Positions 32,044-41,932 are shown, counted from the stretch's first letter. The stretch is DNA of 64,000 nt from Streptomyces sp. MUM 2J (GCF_022414535.1 NZ_JADWYM010000003.1:124001-188000); one strand, 5' to 3'. Translations and numbers: made by a program. The notes: generated by a model not told the origin, from the sequence alone.

Positions 32044-33429
32044 GTGTTCCGTGTCGCCGTCGTGGGCTCCGGGCCCAGCGGGGTCTACACCGCCCAGAGC
32101 CTGCTCGAGCAGGACTCCGAGGTGCTCGTCGACGTCCTGGACCGGCTGCCGTGCCCGTACGGACTGGTCCGCTACGGGGTGGCGCCGGACCACGAGAAGA
32201 TCAAGTCGCTGCAGAACAGTCTGCGGACGGTCCTCCAGGAGCCGCGGGTCCGCTTCCTCGGCGGTGTCCACGTCGGCGCCGGAGGTGTCCCGGCGGAACG
32301 GCTCGCGGAGCTCTACCACGCGGTCGTCTACTGCGTGGGTGCCGCCACCGACCGCCGGCTGGGCGTGCCGGGCGAGGATCTGCCGGGCAGTTGGTCGGCG
32401 ACCCGGTTCGTGTCCTGGTACAGCGCTCACCCGGACGCCCCGCCCGGCGGGTTCGTCGCCGGCGCCCGCGCGGCGGTGGTGATCGGCGCCGGGAACGTGG
32501 CAGTCGACGTGACGCGGATCCTGGCGCGGGGCGCGGACGAGCTGAGCGGCACCGACATGCCGCAGGCCGCGCTCGCCGCGCTGGCCGCGAGCCGGGTCAC
32601 CGACATCCACATGGTGGGCCGGCGCGGACCGTCCCAGGCCCGTTTCACCACCAAGGAGCTGCGTGAGCTCGGTTCCCTGCCGGACGCCGAAGTCATGGTG
32701 GACCCGGAGGAGTTGGCATTGGACCCGCAGTACGCCGACCCGTCCGGCCTGCCGGCCGCGCAGCGCCGGAACGTGGAGGTGCTGCGAGAGTGGGCGGGCC
32801 GGCCGCGCCGGGGCGCACCGCGCCACATTCACCTGCGGTTCTTCCTGCGTCCGGTCGAGTTGCTGGCCGGCGGGGGGCCGTCGTCCGGCGGGCCGGGCGG
32901 GGAGCCCGAGAAGGGCCGCGTGGGCGCCGTGCGGTTCGAGCGGACGGCGCCGGACGGACGTGGACGCGGCGGCGTGCGGGGCACCGGCCGGTTCGAGGAG
33001 ATCGACGCCGAGCTGGTGCTGCGGTCGGTGGGCTATCGCGGGGTGCCGCAGGAGGGGCTGCCGTTCGACGCGGAGCACGGAACGGTCCCGCATCTGGCCG
33101 GGCGGGTGGTGCACGAGGGGGCGGCGGTCCCGGGCCGGTACGTGGCCGGCTGGATCAAGCGCGGCCCGACGGGTGTCATCGGCAGCAACCGCCCCTGTGC
33201 CAAGGAGACGGTGACCTCGCTGCTGGCGGACGCTCCCGCGCTCGCGGCGCGCGGGCTGCCCGGCGATCCGGTCGGCGCCCTGCGTGCGGAGGGGGCGGAG
33301 CCGGTCGACTGGGCGGGCTGGCTCGCCATCGAGCGGGCCGAGGAGCGGCTGGGCGCCTCACTGGGGCGTGGCGTGGTCAAGCTGCCCGATTGGGAGTCCC
33401 TGCTGGCGGCGGCGCGGTCGGGCAGGTAG
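32044..33429 (+). CDS. fprA: Ferredoxin-NADP reductase, FprA type
   Basis: The 461-residue flavoprotein is related to adrenodoxin reductase and mycobacterial FprA. It has the FAD motif VGSGPSGVYTA, the class fingerprint P-C-P-Y-G-L-V-R-Y-G-V-A-P-D-H, the NADP motif IGAGNVAVDV with the following V-G-R-R-G arginines, and W-I-K-R-G-P-T-G-V-I-G near the C terminus. It passes electrons from NADPH to ferredoxins, for example for cytochromes P450. No ferredoxin or P450 gene is adjacent. It starts at the GTG at 32044, with AAGGAG upstream. Confidence 0.9.
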   Translation: MFRVAVVGSGPSGVYTAQSLLEQDSEVLVDVLDRLPCPYGLVRYGVAPDHEKIKSLQNSLRTVLQEPRVRFLGGVHVGAGGVPAERLAELYHAVVYCVGAATDRRLGVPGEDLPGSWSATRFVSWYSAHPDAPPGGFVAGARAAVVIGAGNVAVDVTRILARGADELSGTDMPQAALAALAASRVTDIHMVGRRGPSQARFTTKELRELGSLPDAEVMVDPEELALDPQYADPSGLPAAQRRNVEVLREWAGRPRRGAPRHIHLRFFLRPVELLAGGGPSSGGPGGEPEKGRVGAVRFERTAPDGRGRGGVRGTGRFEEIDAELVLRSVGYRGVPQEGLPFDAEHGTVPHLAGRVVHEGAAVPGRYVAGWIKRGPTGVIGSNRPCAKETVTSLLADAPALAARGLPGDPVGALRAEGAEPVDWAGWLAIERAEERLGASLGRGVVKLPDWESLLAAARSGR

Positions 33430-33538
33430 CGGCGGCGGGGGTGCCCGGCGGACAGGACACACGGCGGCGGGCCCCGCGATGCCCGCCAAGCCGGGGTGCA
33501 GCTCCACGTCGGAGGTCCGGCGCGGTGGTGTCAGCGGG

Positions 33539-36500
33539 TCAGTGGGCGGGGGCCGCCGCCCGGCCGAGGCGGAGCACCGTCCGCTCCAGCCTCGGCAGCG
33601 CCCGCTGCCCCGTCACGGCGAGAGCGATCGCCACGGCGACGCCCGCCCAGGCCAGCGGTCCCAGGGGCGTGCAGCCGAAGAAGCGGCTCGCCCCCGGGGT
33701 CTGCACCAGCAGGACGAGGACCGCCGCCGAGCCGAGGACGGTACCGCGGACCAGCCTGCTGCCGCGGCGGTCCGCGAGGGTCTGCGCGAGCTGGGTGCCC
33801 ACCACCGCGCACAACGCCATCGTGGTGGAGCGGCGCCGCGTGCCCGGGGTGAGACGGCCGAACAGCCAGGCCGCCACCGCACCCAGACAGGTGGTCATGG
33901 CCCGGTGGCGGATCTGCGCCAGCAACGGCGTGCCGAGCAGCGAGGTCCCCGGGGAGGTGTCGCTCCGGGCGGCGGCAGTGTCCTGCCGCGGGGTGACGGC
34001 GACAGCCATCGCCGGGAACAGGTCCGTGAACAGGTTGACCAGCAGCATCTGACGGGTCGACAGGGGTGCCGCGCCGCCGAGCAGGGTGCCGAGGACCCCG
34101 AAGGCGACCTCGCCCGCGTTGCCGCCGACGAGGATGGCGATCGCGTCGGCGACGCTGTGCCACAGCGCACGGCCCTCGCCCACCGCTTCCACCAGGGCTC
34201 CCAGGTCCTCGTCGGTGAGCACCAGGTCGGCGGCGTTGCGGGCGGCGGCCGAACCCCGGGCGTTGATGCCCACGCCGATGTCGGCGGCACGAATGGCCGC
34301 CGCGTCGTTGGCGCCGTCGCCGACCATCCCGACGACCCGGCCGGCGTCCCGCAGCGCCTCCACCACCTGGAGCTTCTGCTCGGGCGCGACCCGGGCCACC
34401 ACACCGGCGTCGCGCAGCATGTCCGAGCGTGCCGCCCGGTCGGCGGCGGCCAGTTCGTCCCCCGTGACGACGCCGGTGTCCCCCGGCCAGCCCAGCTGGA
34501 CGGCGATCGCGCGCGCGGTCTGCGGATGGTCACCGGTCAGCATGACCGGTCGCACGCCCGCCTCGCGCAGTCCTCGCACCAGCGCCGTGGAGGTCTCCCG
34601 GGGCACGTCGGCCAACGCGACCAGGCCCATGAACTCCAGACCGCGCAGAGGCCGTTCCAGGATGTCCGCGTCCTCCTCCGCGGCGTCCGGGCGGCGCTGG
34701 GCGACCGCCAGGACCCGCAGCCCGTCCCGGGCCAGGGCCCGGGCGGTCTCCGCGGCGCGTTCCGGCAGGCCCGGGCAGGCCGGCAGGACGGTCTCCGGGG
34801 CGCCCTTGACCACCAGCAGGCGTTCGCCGTCCCGGGTACGGCCCACGGCGGCGGCGTACCCGCGGCCCGCCTCGAACGGGCGCCCCTCGCTCTGCAGCCA
34901 CCGCGGGTCACGGCCGGCGGCGGCCAGGATCGCCCGGTCGGTGGCGTGCGTCGTCCCGCCCGCATCCCCGTTCAGCCGGGGGCAGGCCCGCGCCGCCGTG
35001 CGCAGCACGGCCCCGTCCGCCTCGGCTCCACCGGCGTCGGTGGCCCGCACCAGCCGCAGCCGGTTCTCGGTGAGGGTGCCCGTCTTGTCGAAGCAGACGG
35101 TGTCCATCCGGCCCAGCGCCTCCAGGGTGCGCGGGGCCCGCACCAGGACCCCGCGGCTGCTCAGCCGGCGGGCCGCCGCCAGCTGCGCCACGGTCGCCAC
35201 CAGCGGCAGCCCCTCGGGCACGGCCGCCACGGCCACCGCCACTCCCCCGCTCACCGCCCGGCGGATCGGGGTGCCGCGCAGCAGTGCGAGACCGGTCACG
35301 GCGGCGCCTCCGGCCAGCGTCAACGGCACGGCCGTGGAGGTCAGTTCCCGCAGCCGAGCCTGTACCCCGGCGGCGGGCGGGGTGCGGGCTGCCAGGGAGA
35401 CGGCCCGCGCCGCCTCGGTGCGCTCGCCGGTCTCCACGACGACCGCGCGGGCCTGCCCGGCCACCACGGTGGTGCCCTCGAAGACCATGCAGTGCCGTTC
35501 GGCCACCGGGGCGTGCGGCGCCGGGTCGAGGCGTTTGCCGACCGGCAGGGACTCGCCCGTCAGGGCCGACTCGTCCACCTCCAGGCCGTCCGCCCACAGC
35601 AGACGCGCATCGGCGGGGACGACGTCGTCGCCCTTGAGTTCGATCACGGCCCCCGGGGCCAGCCCGGCGGCGTCCACGGTCCGCGTCCCCCGTCCGGCGG
35701 CGACGCGCGCCTTCCTCTTCTGCTCCGCCCGCAGCCCGGCCAACGCCCGCTCGGCCCGCACCCGCTGCACACCGCCCACCAGGGCGTTGAGGTCGAGCGC
35801 TCCGAGCACCAGCAGGGCGTCCACGGCGGAGCCGAGCATCGCGGACGCCGCCGAGCCGACCGCGAGCACCGGCGTGAGCGGGTCGTCCAGCTCCTCCCGC
35901 ACCGCCCGCGCCAGCCGTACCGTCCAGCGCGCCGGGGCCAGCGGAGGGAGGCCGCCCGCGGTCCCGGCCGCATGCCGCATCCGCCCGGCCGCCTCCGTCA
36001 ACGGGGCGGGGTGGGCTTCGGTCCGCCGCTCGATGCGGTCCCGCACGGCGCCGGCGTCCAGGGCGTGCCAGGCCACCCGGGCCCGCGGCTGCGGCGGGCG
36101 GGCCAGGGCCACACCCAGGGCGGCCCTGGCGCCCGACACCAGGGCCACCGCCGCGCTCGCGTCGACCGGCGCCTGCCGCGGCGCCGGCAGCGGCGGATGC
36201 CGGCCCCGGCGGGCCGTTCCGACGGCGACCAGCAGGCCGGACAGGGCGGCGCCCGAACGGGCCAGGGTCTTCGAGCGGCGCCCCACCGCACGCGCCGCCG
36301 GCACGGCCGTCAGCAGCCGCCACACGTCGGCGAGCCCGTGCGGGGCCACCACGTCCGCGCCCCACACCACGGCCGCGTGCCGGTCGGCGAGGTCCACGGC
36401 CAGGTCGCCCGCGAGCAGCCCGGCCAGGATGCCGGTGTCACCGGCGGAGCCGGGGCGGGCGACCGTGACGACCCCGCCGCGCCCGCGCAGGGCGGTGACC

Positions 36501-37813
36501 GCTTCCTCGAACGGCCGGCCGGCGCGGACGACGTGGTCGGCGAGGCCGGCGAGGTCCTCCAGCGCGGGGTGCTCGCCGACCACCACGCGCAGCCCTGCCC
36601 GCCGTGCCGCGTCCAGGACCGCCTCGGCCCACGGGTCGGGGCCGGTGCCCGGCCCGGACAGCGCGCTCGGGTGCAGGACCAGCGTCCGGGCCGTCTCCAG
36701 CTGCCGGAGCCGGTCGGTGTCGCGCACGAGGACGCCCGTTCCGGCGAGCGCGCAGCCCAGGACGGCGTTGAAGGAGGCGGGTCCGTAGCGGGCGGCCCGG
36801 GGCGAGCCGGCCAGCACCGCCTCGGCCGCCTCCTCCGTGTCGTGCTTGACCAGCAGGGTCGCGGCGGCGCCGAGCAGACTGCCGGTGCCGGCGTGGGCCG
36901 CGTACTCCTGGGCCGGGGTGGTGCGCAGCGGCGGGCGCGTACGGGCGTTGGCGGCGACGTCCTCGCGGTCGGGCGCGCACAGCAGGTCGTGGTCCGCGTC
37001 GAAGGCGGCGGCACGCGCGACGGTCTCCGCCAGCTGGAGTGCGCGCAGCGCCGCGTCCAGCAGCAGGGCGGACGGTGCCTGGCTGGCTCCGTGGGCGGCG
37101 GCGTTCGCGGCGGCCAGCAGCAGGTCCCGGTGGGAGGGCCCGACGCGGGCCCGCAGCCAGGAGCGGAAGCGGGGGTTCTCCCGCAGCAGGGTCACGACCG
37201 CGGTCACCCGCCGCGGCGCGGGCGGGATGCGCAGCGCGTACGCCGACAGGGCGGCGGCTGCGCCCAGCACGTCGGCGAGCAGCGCCAGCGCGGCGGTGCG
37301 TACACCCGTGGCGTCCCCGGGATGGGCGAATTCCTCCACGGACTCGTCCGTCGACCCGAGCCCGTGACGGCGGGCGAGCTCAGCGGCCCGGTCGAGGATC
37401 CGGTCCGTGACCTCGTCGTCCGCCGCGGCCACCACGAGCCGTCTCAGCCCGCCGTCCCAGTAGGCGTAGGCGACATCGGGCCGCCGGTCCAGGGTGGCGG
37501 CCACCCGTCGGGCCACCGACTCCGTCCCGCCCTCCCGGCGCACCCGTTCCTGCTCCGGCTCCCGTGGCTGCAGAGCGAGGTGCGCCCGCCGGCCCGCCCT
37601 CCAGTCGCCGCCCGCGCCCGGCAGCGCGCTGCGGGCGACCCGGCCGACCCTGACCGCGGCGTCGGCGCTCCGCACCCCGGCCCGCGCCGTCCCGGCCACC
37701 GCACCGGCGGCCAGGCCGACGGCGGGCGCCGCGCCGCGCACCAGCAACCGGGGGCCCGCCAGGACCAGCCCGGACACGGCCGCCGTGACCTCCCTCGGCA
37801 GCCCCGGTGTCAT
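33539..37813 (-). CDS. Large cation-transporting P-type ATPase (CtpI-like)
   Basis: The 1424-residue protein has about 600 extra N-terminal residues before the P-type core. The core carries TGES (about 755), P-E-G-L-P in the M4 region, DKTGT with the phosphorylated Asp (about 905), and the hinge MVGDGANDAAAI (about 1165), followed by C-terminal membrane helices. The N-terminal half includes a degenerate second set of membrane-like and soluble segments, as in mycobacterial CtpI-type proteins. The ion is unknown; PEGL suggests a P2-type pump rather than a heavy-metal CPx pump. It follows the low-complexity gene with a 9-bp gap. Residues near 465-483 are coded by DNA repeated at 63444-63498. Confidence 0.85.
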   Translation of the reverse strand: MTPGLPREVTAAVSGLVLAGPRLLVRGAAPAVGLAAGAVAGTARAGVRSADAAVRVGRVARSALPGAGGDWRAGRRAHLALQPREPEQERVRREGGTESVARRVAATLDRRPDVAYAYWDGGLRRLVVAAADDEVTDRILDRAAELARRHGLGSTDESVEEFAHPGDATGVRTAALALLADVLGAAAALSAYALRIPPAPRRVTAVVTLLRENPRFRSWLRARVGPSHRDLLLAAANAAAHGASQAPSALLLDAALRALQLAETVARAAAFDADHDLLCAPDREDVAANARTRPPLRTTPAQEYAAHAGTGSLLGAAATLLVKHDTEEAAEAVLAGSPRAARYGPASFNAVLGCALAGTGVLVRDTDRLRQLETARTLVLHPSALSGPGTGPDPWAEAVLDAARRAGLRVVVGEHPALEDLAGLADHVVRAGRPFEEAVTALRGRGGVVTVARPGSAGDTGILAGLLAGDLAVDLADRHAAVVWGADVVAPHGLADVWRLLTAVPAARAVGRRSKTLARSGAALSGLLVAVGTARRGRHPPLPAPRQAPVDASAAVALVSGARAALGVALARPPQPRARVAWHALDAGAVRDRIERRTEAHPAPLTEAAGRMRHAAGTAGGLPPLAPARWTVRLARAVREELDDPLTPVLAVGSAASAMLGSAVDALLVLGALDLNALVGGVQRVRAERALAGLRAEQKRKARVAAGRGTRTVDAAGLAPGAVIELKGDDVVPADARLLWADGLEVDESALTGESLPVGKRLDPAPHAPVAERHCMVFEGTTVVAGQARAVVVETGERTEAARAVSLAARTPPAAGVQARLRELTSTAVPLTLAGGAAVTGLALLRGTPIRRAVSGGVAVAVAAVPEGLPLVATVAQLAAARRLSSRGVLVRAPRTLEALGRMDTVCFDKTGTLTENRLRLVRATDAGGAEADGAVLRTAARACPRLNGDAGGTTHATDRAILAAAGRDPRWLQSEGRPFEAGRGYAAAVGRTRDGERLLVVKGAPETVLPACPGLPERAAETARALARDGLRVLAVAQRRPDAAEEDADILERPLRGLEFMGLVALADVPRETSTALVRGLREAGVRPVMLTGDHPQTARAIAVQLGWPGDTGVVTGDELAAADRAARSDMLRDAGVVARVAPEQKLQVVEALRDAGRVVGMVGDGANDAAAIRAADIGVGINARGSAAARNAADLVLTDEDLGALVEAVGEGRALWHSVADAIAILVGGNAGEVAFGVLGTLLGGAAPLSTRQMLLVNLFTDLFPAMAVAVTPRQDTAAARSDTSPGTSLLGTPLLAQIRHRAMTTCLGAVAAWLFGRLTPGTRRRSTTMALCAVVGTQLAQTLADRRGSRLVRGTVLGSAAVLVLLVQTPGASRFFGCTPLGPLAWAGVAVAIALAVTGQRALPRLERTVLRLGRAAAPAH
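36371..36425 (-). repeat. 55-bp exact repeat, copy 1 inside the ATPase gene
   Basis: These 55 bp encode AGLLAGDLAVDLADRHAA of the P-type ATPase and are identical, in the same orientation, to 63444-63498. The flanks diverge at once. Confidence 0.9.
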
Positions 37814-37822
37814 CGGACCACC

Positions 37823-38722
37823 TCAGCTGCCGTCACCGGCGGCCGGACCGGTGCCGCCCGCCGCCGCGGCGTGCCCCGATCGGGACGCGGGCCGGCCGGT
37901 GCGGGAACCGGACGACCGGGTCGCCGTGGGGGTGGCGCCGGTCCGGGCGCGGGCCCCGGCGGCCGCGGGCTTCGCCGAGGCGGTGGAGGCGGTCCTCTTC
38001 GTCCCGGTGGCGGACCCGCCCGCCGCGGTGCTCTTCTTCGCGGCGCGCCGTGGCGTCCCGGTGGTGGAAGTGCCCGCCCCGGTGGTCGACCGGCTCGCCG
38101 CTCCGGCTCCTGCGGCGGTCTTCCTCGCGGTACGCGGGCCGGTTCCCCCGGTGGACCCGCTCGCCCCGCGTGTGCCGGTCCCCGTGGCCGACCGGCTCGC
38201 CGCTCCCGTTCCCGTTCCCGCGGGGGTCCTGCTCGTGGTGGTGGTGCTCGGCGTGGTCCTGCTCGCGGTGGCCGTTCCCGGGACGGACTTCCTGGCGGCG
38301 GCCGTGGAGGTTCTGGCCGTGCTGCCGCCGCCGGCCGTCGACACCATCGCCTCGGCCTTGGTCCTGCGAGCCGCGCGGATCCGGGCCCGCTCGGCCCGCG
38401 CCGCGGGCTGGCCCACGGAGCCCGTGGCGGACGCGGCCGCGCCCTCGTCCCCGCTGCCGTGCTCCCGCGACCGTGCCTGTGTCAACCAGGCGACGGCCGC
38501 GCCGGTCAGGGCCACCGGCCACTCCACCACGCCCGCGACGCCGAGCACCCCGGCGCCGGTGTACACCGCCAGCCTGCGCCGACGCGGGGACACGCGCTCG
38601 ACGGCGGCCAGGGCTCCCCCGGCCGCCCGGCCGGCCGTTCCGGCCCCCGGGATCCTGTGCAGCACCGAGACCGTGGCCCGCAGTGGCTGCGGCAGGCCGG
38701 ACGAAGTCTCCTGAGGTGCCAT
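37823..38722 (-). CDS. Low-complexity partner of the P-type ATPase
   Basis: The 299-residue protein has an ordered N-terminal part (about 1-85), with a hydrophobic stretch at about 53-80 that may be membrane-inserted. The long tail from about 100 is made almost only of Ala, Gly, Thr, Ser and Arg, with repeated short units such as GTGT and ASRS. A 17-bp DNA motif recurs at 38088 and 38190. Its stop lies 9 bp before the ATPase start, so the two are cotranscribed. The tail may tether or be disordered. Function unknown. Confidence 0.7.
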   Translation of the reverse strand: MAPQETSSGLPQPLRATVSVLHRIPGAGTAGRAAGGALAAVERVSPRRRRLAVYTGAGVLGVAGVVEWPVALTGAAVAWLTQARSREHGSGDEGAAASATGSVGQPAARAERARIRAARRTKAEAMVSTAGGGSTARTSTAAARKSVPGTATASRTTPSTTTTSRTPAGTGTGAASRSATGTGTRGASGSTGGTGPRTARKTAAGAGAASRSTTGAGTSTTGTPRRAAKKSTAAGGSATGTKRTASTASAKPAAAGARARTGATPTATRSSGSRTGRPASRSGHAAAAGGTGPAAGDGS

Positions 38723-38841
38723 GGCTCACTCGCCTCCCGAGCAGATCGGCTCCTGGACCTGCCGAGTTCCCCGCTGGAGCGCCGTCACCCGTGTCCGCGG
38801 CGGGCGGGCATGGCGCAGGCGTCGAAAGGCCGCCGACGCCG

Positions 38842-39426
38842 TCAGCCGGTGCGCCCCCGCCACAGCGGATCGAAGCGCGCCCACGCCACGTCCCACTGGT
38901 CCAGACGCCGCCACTCCAGGCGCCGGCGCAGGGCGTGACCCGCGGCGCACGGAACGGCTGCCGCGCTGATGCCGCCCAGGGCGCCGACGAGCCCGGAGCG
39001 GAGCCGGGCCTGCTCGGCGGTGGCGGGCTTGGTCACCAGACGGCCCCGGGGATCCGTCCAGAGGGCGACCGGCGTGCCGACGGGGGTGCCGGGCGCGGTT
39101 CGGACCTGTCCGAAGCGGGCGGAGCCGTTCGGAGCGGTCCACTCCACCTGCGCCCAGACCCGCTCGCCGCCGGAGTCCCCGTCCTGTGAGGTCGGCCGCC
39201 CGGGCGCCCGCGCGGTGAGGTGGGCGGTGACGAGCCGCGCCTCGGCCCGCTCCCGCGCGAGCCCCTGCTCGACGGTCCGCGCGGTCGCCAGGCCCGCGAG
39301 CACCCCGACGAGGACGGTGACCGTCCAGGTGCCCAGCAGCACCCAGGCCTCCACCTTGTCGGCGCGGCGCTTGAGGGGATTGCGCCGCCAGCGCCACAGC
39401 CACACCTTCGGACCTCGGAACGCCAT
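38842..39426 (-). CDS. Rv1733c-like membrane protein
   Basis: The 194-residue protein has two transmembrane helices (about 27-50 and 145-165) flanking an extracytoplasmic domain with a W-T-D-x-x-G strand. The N terminus W-L-W-R-W-R-R-N-P-L-K-R-R-x-D matches the mycobacterial Rv1733c family, known there as a member of the dormancy regulon. The ATG at 39426 has AGGAGG upstream. It lies 119 bp before the low-complexity ATPase partner gene on the same strand and may belong to that operon. Confidence 0.75.
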   Translation of the reverse strand: MAFRGPKVWLWRWRRNPLKRRADKVEAWVLLGTWTVTVLVGVLAGLATARTVEQGLARERAEARLVTAHLTARAPGRPTSQDGDSGGERVWAQVEWTAPNGSARFGQVRTAPGTPVGTPVALWTDPRGRLVTKPATAEQARLRSGLVGALGGISAAAVPCAAGHALRRRLEWRRLDQWDVAWARFDPLWRGRTG

Positions 39427-39707
39427 CGAAGGGTTCCTCCTCGTGAGCACGCGAACATCCCGGGCGTCCTCCCATACGGGCGGCGGGCGGGGGATGCTCA
39501 GGACGAGTCCTCCGCCTCGACGGTCGCACGGTGGCGCCGGCCGCGCACCCGTTGCCGCGAAGCCGTCTCGGAGATCACCGCCGTCTGCCACGATCGCCGC
39601 TGCGACCTGCGGTGACGACCGGTCGGGGGGTGGCTGTCAGTGGCCGGGTGCAGACTGGCCCGAGTCCGTGAGTGAGACATCCGGACGACGTCGCGGAGGT
39701 GATCGGC

Positions 39708-40793
39708 ATGACCGAGGTACTGCTCGCCGTGGGCACGCGCAAGGGCCTGTTCATCGGGCGCCGGCGCGGTGGCGCCTGGGAGTTCGACGAGAGTCCCTGC
39801 TTCAACGCACAGGCGATCTACTCGGTCGCCGTGGACACCCGCGGGGAGCACCCGCGGCTGCTGGCCGGCGGCGACAGCTCGCACTGGGGGCCGTCGGTGT
39901 TCCACTCCGACGACCTGGGCCGCACCTGGGCCGAACCGGGGAAGCCGGCGGTGAAGTTCCCGCTGGACACCGGTGCCTCCCTGGAGCGGGTCTGGCAACT
40001 GCACCCCGCGGCGGCCGAGCCGGACGTGGTCTACGCGGGCACGGAACCGGCGGCACTGTACCGCTCCGAGGACCGGGGCGAGAGCTTCGAGCTGGTCCGT
40101 GCGCTGTGGGAACATCCCACGCGCTCGAAGTGGGTTCCGGGCGGCGGCGGGGAAGGACTGCACACCGTGCTCACCGACCGGCGGGACCCGCGGGCGGTGA
40201 CCGTGGCCGTGTCGACCGCGGGCGTGTTCCGCACCACCGACGGCGGCACGAGCTGGACACCGTCCAACTCCGGTGTCTCCGCGGTCTTCCTGCCCGACCC
40301 TCACCCCGAGTTCGGCCAGTGCGTGCACAAGGTCGCGCGGGACGCGGCCGACCCGGACCGGCTGTACCTGCAGAACCACTGGGGGGTGTACCGCAGCGAC
40401 GATGCGGGGGCCCACTGGACCGACATCGGCGAGGGCCTGCCCTCCACGTTCGGTTTCGCCGCCGCGGCCCATCCACACCGCGGGGACACGGCGTACGTCT
40501 ACCCCATCAACGCCGACTCCGACCGGGTCCCGGCGGAACGCCGCTGCCGGGTCTTCCGCACCGCCGATGCGGGCAGGACGTGGGAGCCGCTCTCCGCCGG
40601 CCTGCCGCAGGGCGACCACTACGGCACGGTGCTGCGCGACGCCCTGTGCACCGACGACGCCGACCCGGCCGGGATCTACTTCGGCAACCGCAACGGCGAG
40701 GTGTACGCCTCGGCCGACGAAGGCGACAGCTGGCGGCAGTTGGCCTCCCACCTGCCCGACGTACTGTGCGTGCGCGCGGCGGTGGTCGGCTGA
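39708..40793 (+). CDS. BNR-repeat (sialidase-like propeller) protein
   Basis: The 361-residue protein consists of a beta-propeller with six Asp-box (BNR) repeats, for example S-D-D-L-G-R-T-W, S-E-D-R-G-E-S-F, T-T-D-G-G-T-S-W, S-D-D-A-G-A-H-W, T-A-D-A-G-R-T-W and S-A-D-E-G-D-S-W. It lacks a signal peptide and the arginine triad of true sialidases, so it is more like the cytoplasmic exo-alpha-sialidase-like proteins of unknown role. The ATG at 39708 has GGAGGT 7 bp upstream. The 281-bp divergent gap before it shows nothing else clear. Confidence 0.8.
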   Translation: MTEVLLAVGTRKGLFIGRRRGGAWEFDESPCFNAQAIYSVAVDTRGEHPRLLAGGDSSHWGPSVFHSDDLGRTWAEPGKPAVKFPLDTGASLERVWQLHPAAAEPDVVYAGTEPAALYRSEDRGESFELVRALWEHPTRSKWVPGGGGEGLHTVLTDRRDPRAVTVAVSTAGVFRTTDGGTSWTPSNSGVSAVFLPDPHPEFGQCVHKVARDAADPDRLYLQNHWGVYRSDDAGAHWTDIGEGLPSTFGFAAAAHPHRGDTAYVYPINADSDRVPAERRCRVFRTADAGRTWEPLSAGLPQGDHYGTVLRDALCTDDADPAGIYFGNRNGEVYASADEGDSWRQLASHLPDVLCVRAAVVG

Positions 40794-40939
40794 GGCGCGC
40801 CGGCCCGCCACCCGCCCACTGCCACCGGTTGACCGCCGGCTGCGGCACGGTGGCGGGGTGATGCCCGTCCCCGCGGTGTCCGCCGGCGGAGTCCGTATTT
40901 TCCGGCATACGCGGTGTTCGACATGAGAGGCTGCCCGCC

Positions 40940-41932
40940 GTGCGTTTCCTTCAGGCAAGACACGCGTCCTTCGTCCTGTGTATGGGCGTGGCCGTGCTGA
41001 CCGGCTGCTCGGGCACCTCACCGGCCCGGCCGGGTGCGACGCCGCCGGGCACCGCGGTCGGCGCAGCCCCCACCACCGCGGACTGGTCTCAGGTGACGTT
41101 CGACGTGGCGTCGTCCGCCACGGCCGATGCCCTGACCCGGACGGTCGACCGGATGCGGGAACGGGCGGAGAACCTGGGAATGGCAGAGGTGCGGATCGAG
41201 TCGAAGAGCGGCTCCGTCTCCGCCACCGGCCCCTATCCCACGGAGCAGTTGAAGGGGCTGGGGTCATCCGGGCAACTCCGCTTCCGTCCCGTTCTGGCGG
41301 AGCAGGTCGCCGGGGTGCCCACGGATCGGCCCGGTCCCGGTTCCTCGCCACTGGGCCGCGCCGTCACTCAGGACCTCCGCGCCGACGTCTCCCCCACCCC
41401 GCAGGCGGCTCCCACCGGCAAGGCCGGCTCAGGTCGTTCCCTCGACGCCGGGTTCGCGACGCTGGACTGCTCCGCCGACGGCGCTCACCCCAGGCCCGAC
41501 CTGGAAGCGAGCGCCCACGTCCCCGTCCTCGCCTGCGCCGCCCACGGCAGGTCAGGACAGCCGCCGGCGAAGTACGAGCTGGGGCCGGCCATGCTGACCG
41601 GCAGCGACGTCGAGTCGGCCAGGGCGGCCTACAACACCAACGGGGGAGGCTGGATCATCGAGTTGGCCTTCACCGGCGCGGGAAGCGCCAGGTTGGCCGC
41701 CGCCACCGGGCAACTTGCAAAGAATCCGCCACCGCAGAACGAGTTCGCCATCGTCGTCGACGGCGAAGTCGTGTCGGCGCCCGCCGTGGGACAGGCACTG
41801 ACGGGGGGAAACGCGCAGATCGCCGGCGGCTTCACGAAGCAGGAGGCCCAGGCCCTGGCCGCGCAACTGACCTCCGGCGCACTGCCGGTTCCACTGAGGT
41901 TCTCCGGCGCCGCCCGTTTCGCCGGACCGTAG
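40940..41932 (+). CDS. Lipoprotein with SecD periplasmic (P1) domain only
   Basis: The 330-residue protein has a lipoprotein signal with lipobox L20-T-G-C23, then a low-complexity linker. Two parts follow that match the periplasmic head of SecD: an early V-D-x-M-R-x-R-A-x-x-L-G segment, and a C-terminal block FAIVVDGEVVSAPAV with GGFTKQEAQALAAQLTSGALPVPL. It stops just where SecD's six-helix membrane domain would begin. Thus it is an extracellular, membrane-anchored P1 domain without a pump. It starts at the GTG at 40940. Role in export or folding is speculation. Confidence 0.8.
   Translation: MRFLQARHASFVLCMGVAVLTGCSGTSPARPGATPPGTAVGAAPTTADWSQVTFDVASSATADALTRTVDRMRERAENLGMAEVRIESKSGSVSATGPYPTEQLKGLGSSGQLRFRPVLAEQVAGVPTDRPGPGSSPLGRAVTQDLRADVSPTPQAAPTGKAGSGRSLDAGFATLDCSADGAHPRPDLEASAHVPVLACAAHGRSGQPPAKYELGPAMLTGSDVESARAAYNTNGGGWIIELAFTGAGSARLAAATGQLAKNPPPQNEFAIVVDGEVVSAPAVGQALTGGNAQIAGGFTKQEAQALAAQLTSGALPVPLRFSGAARFAGP

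Noticed and set aside
33284..38938. A 1884-codon rightward open frame
   Set aside because: It is antisense to the P-type ATPase and its partner, which carry all expected motifs. Long mirror frames are normal at this GC content.
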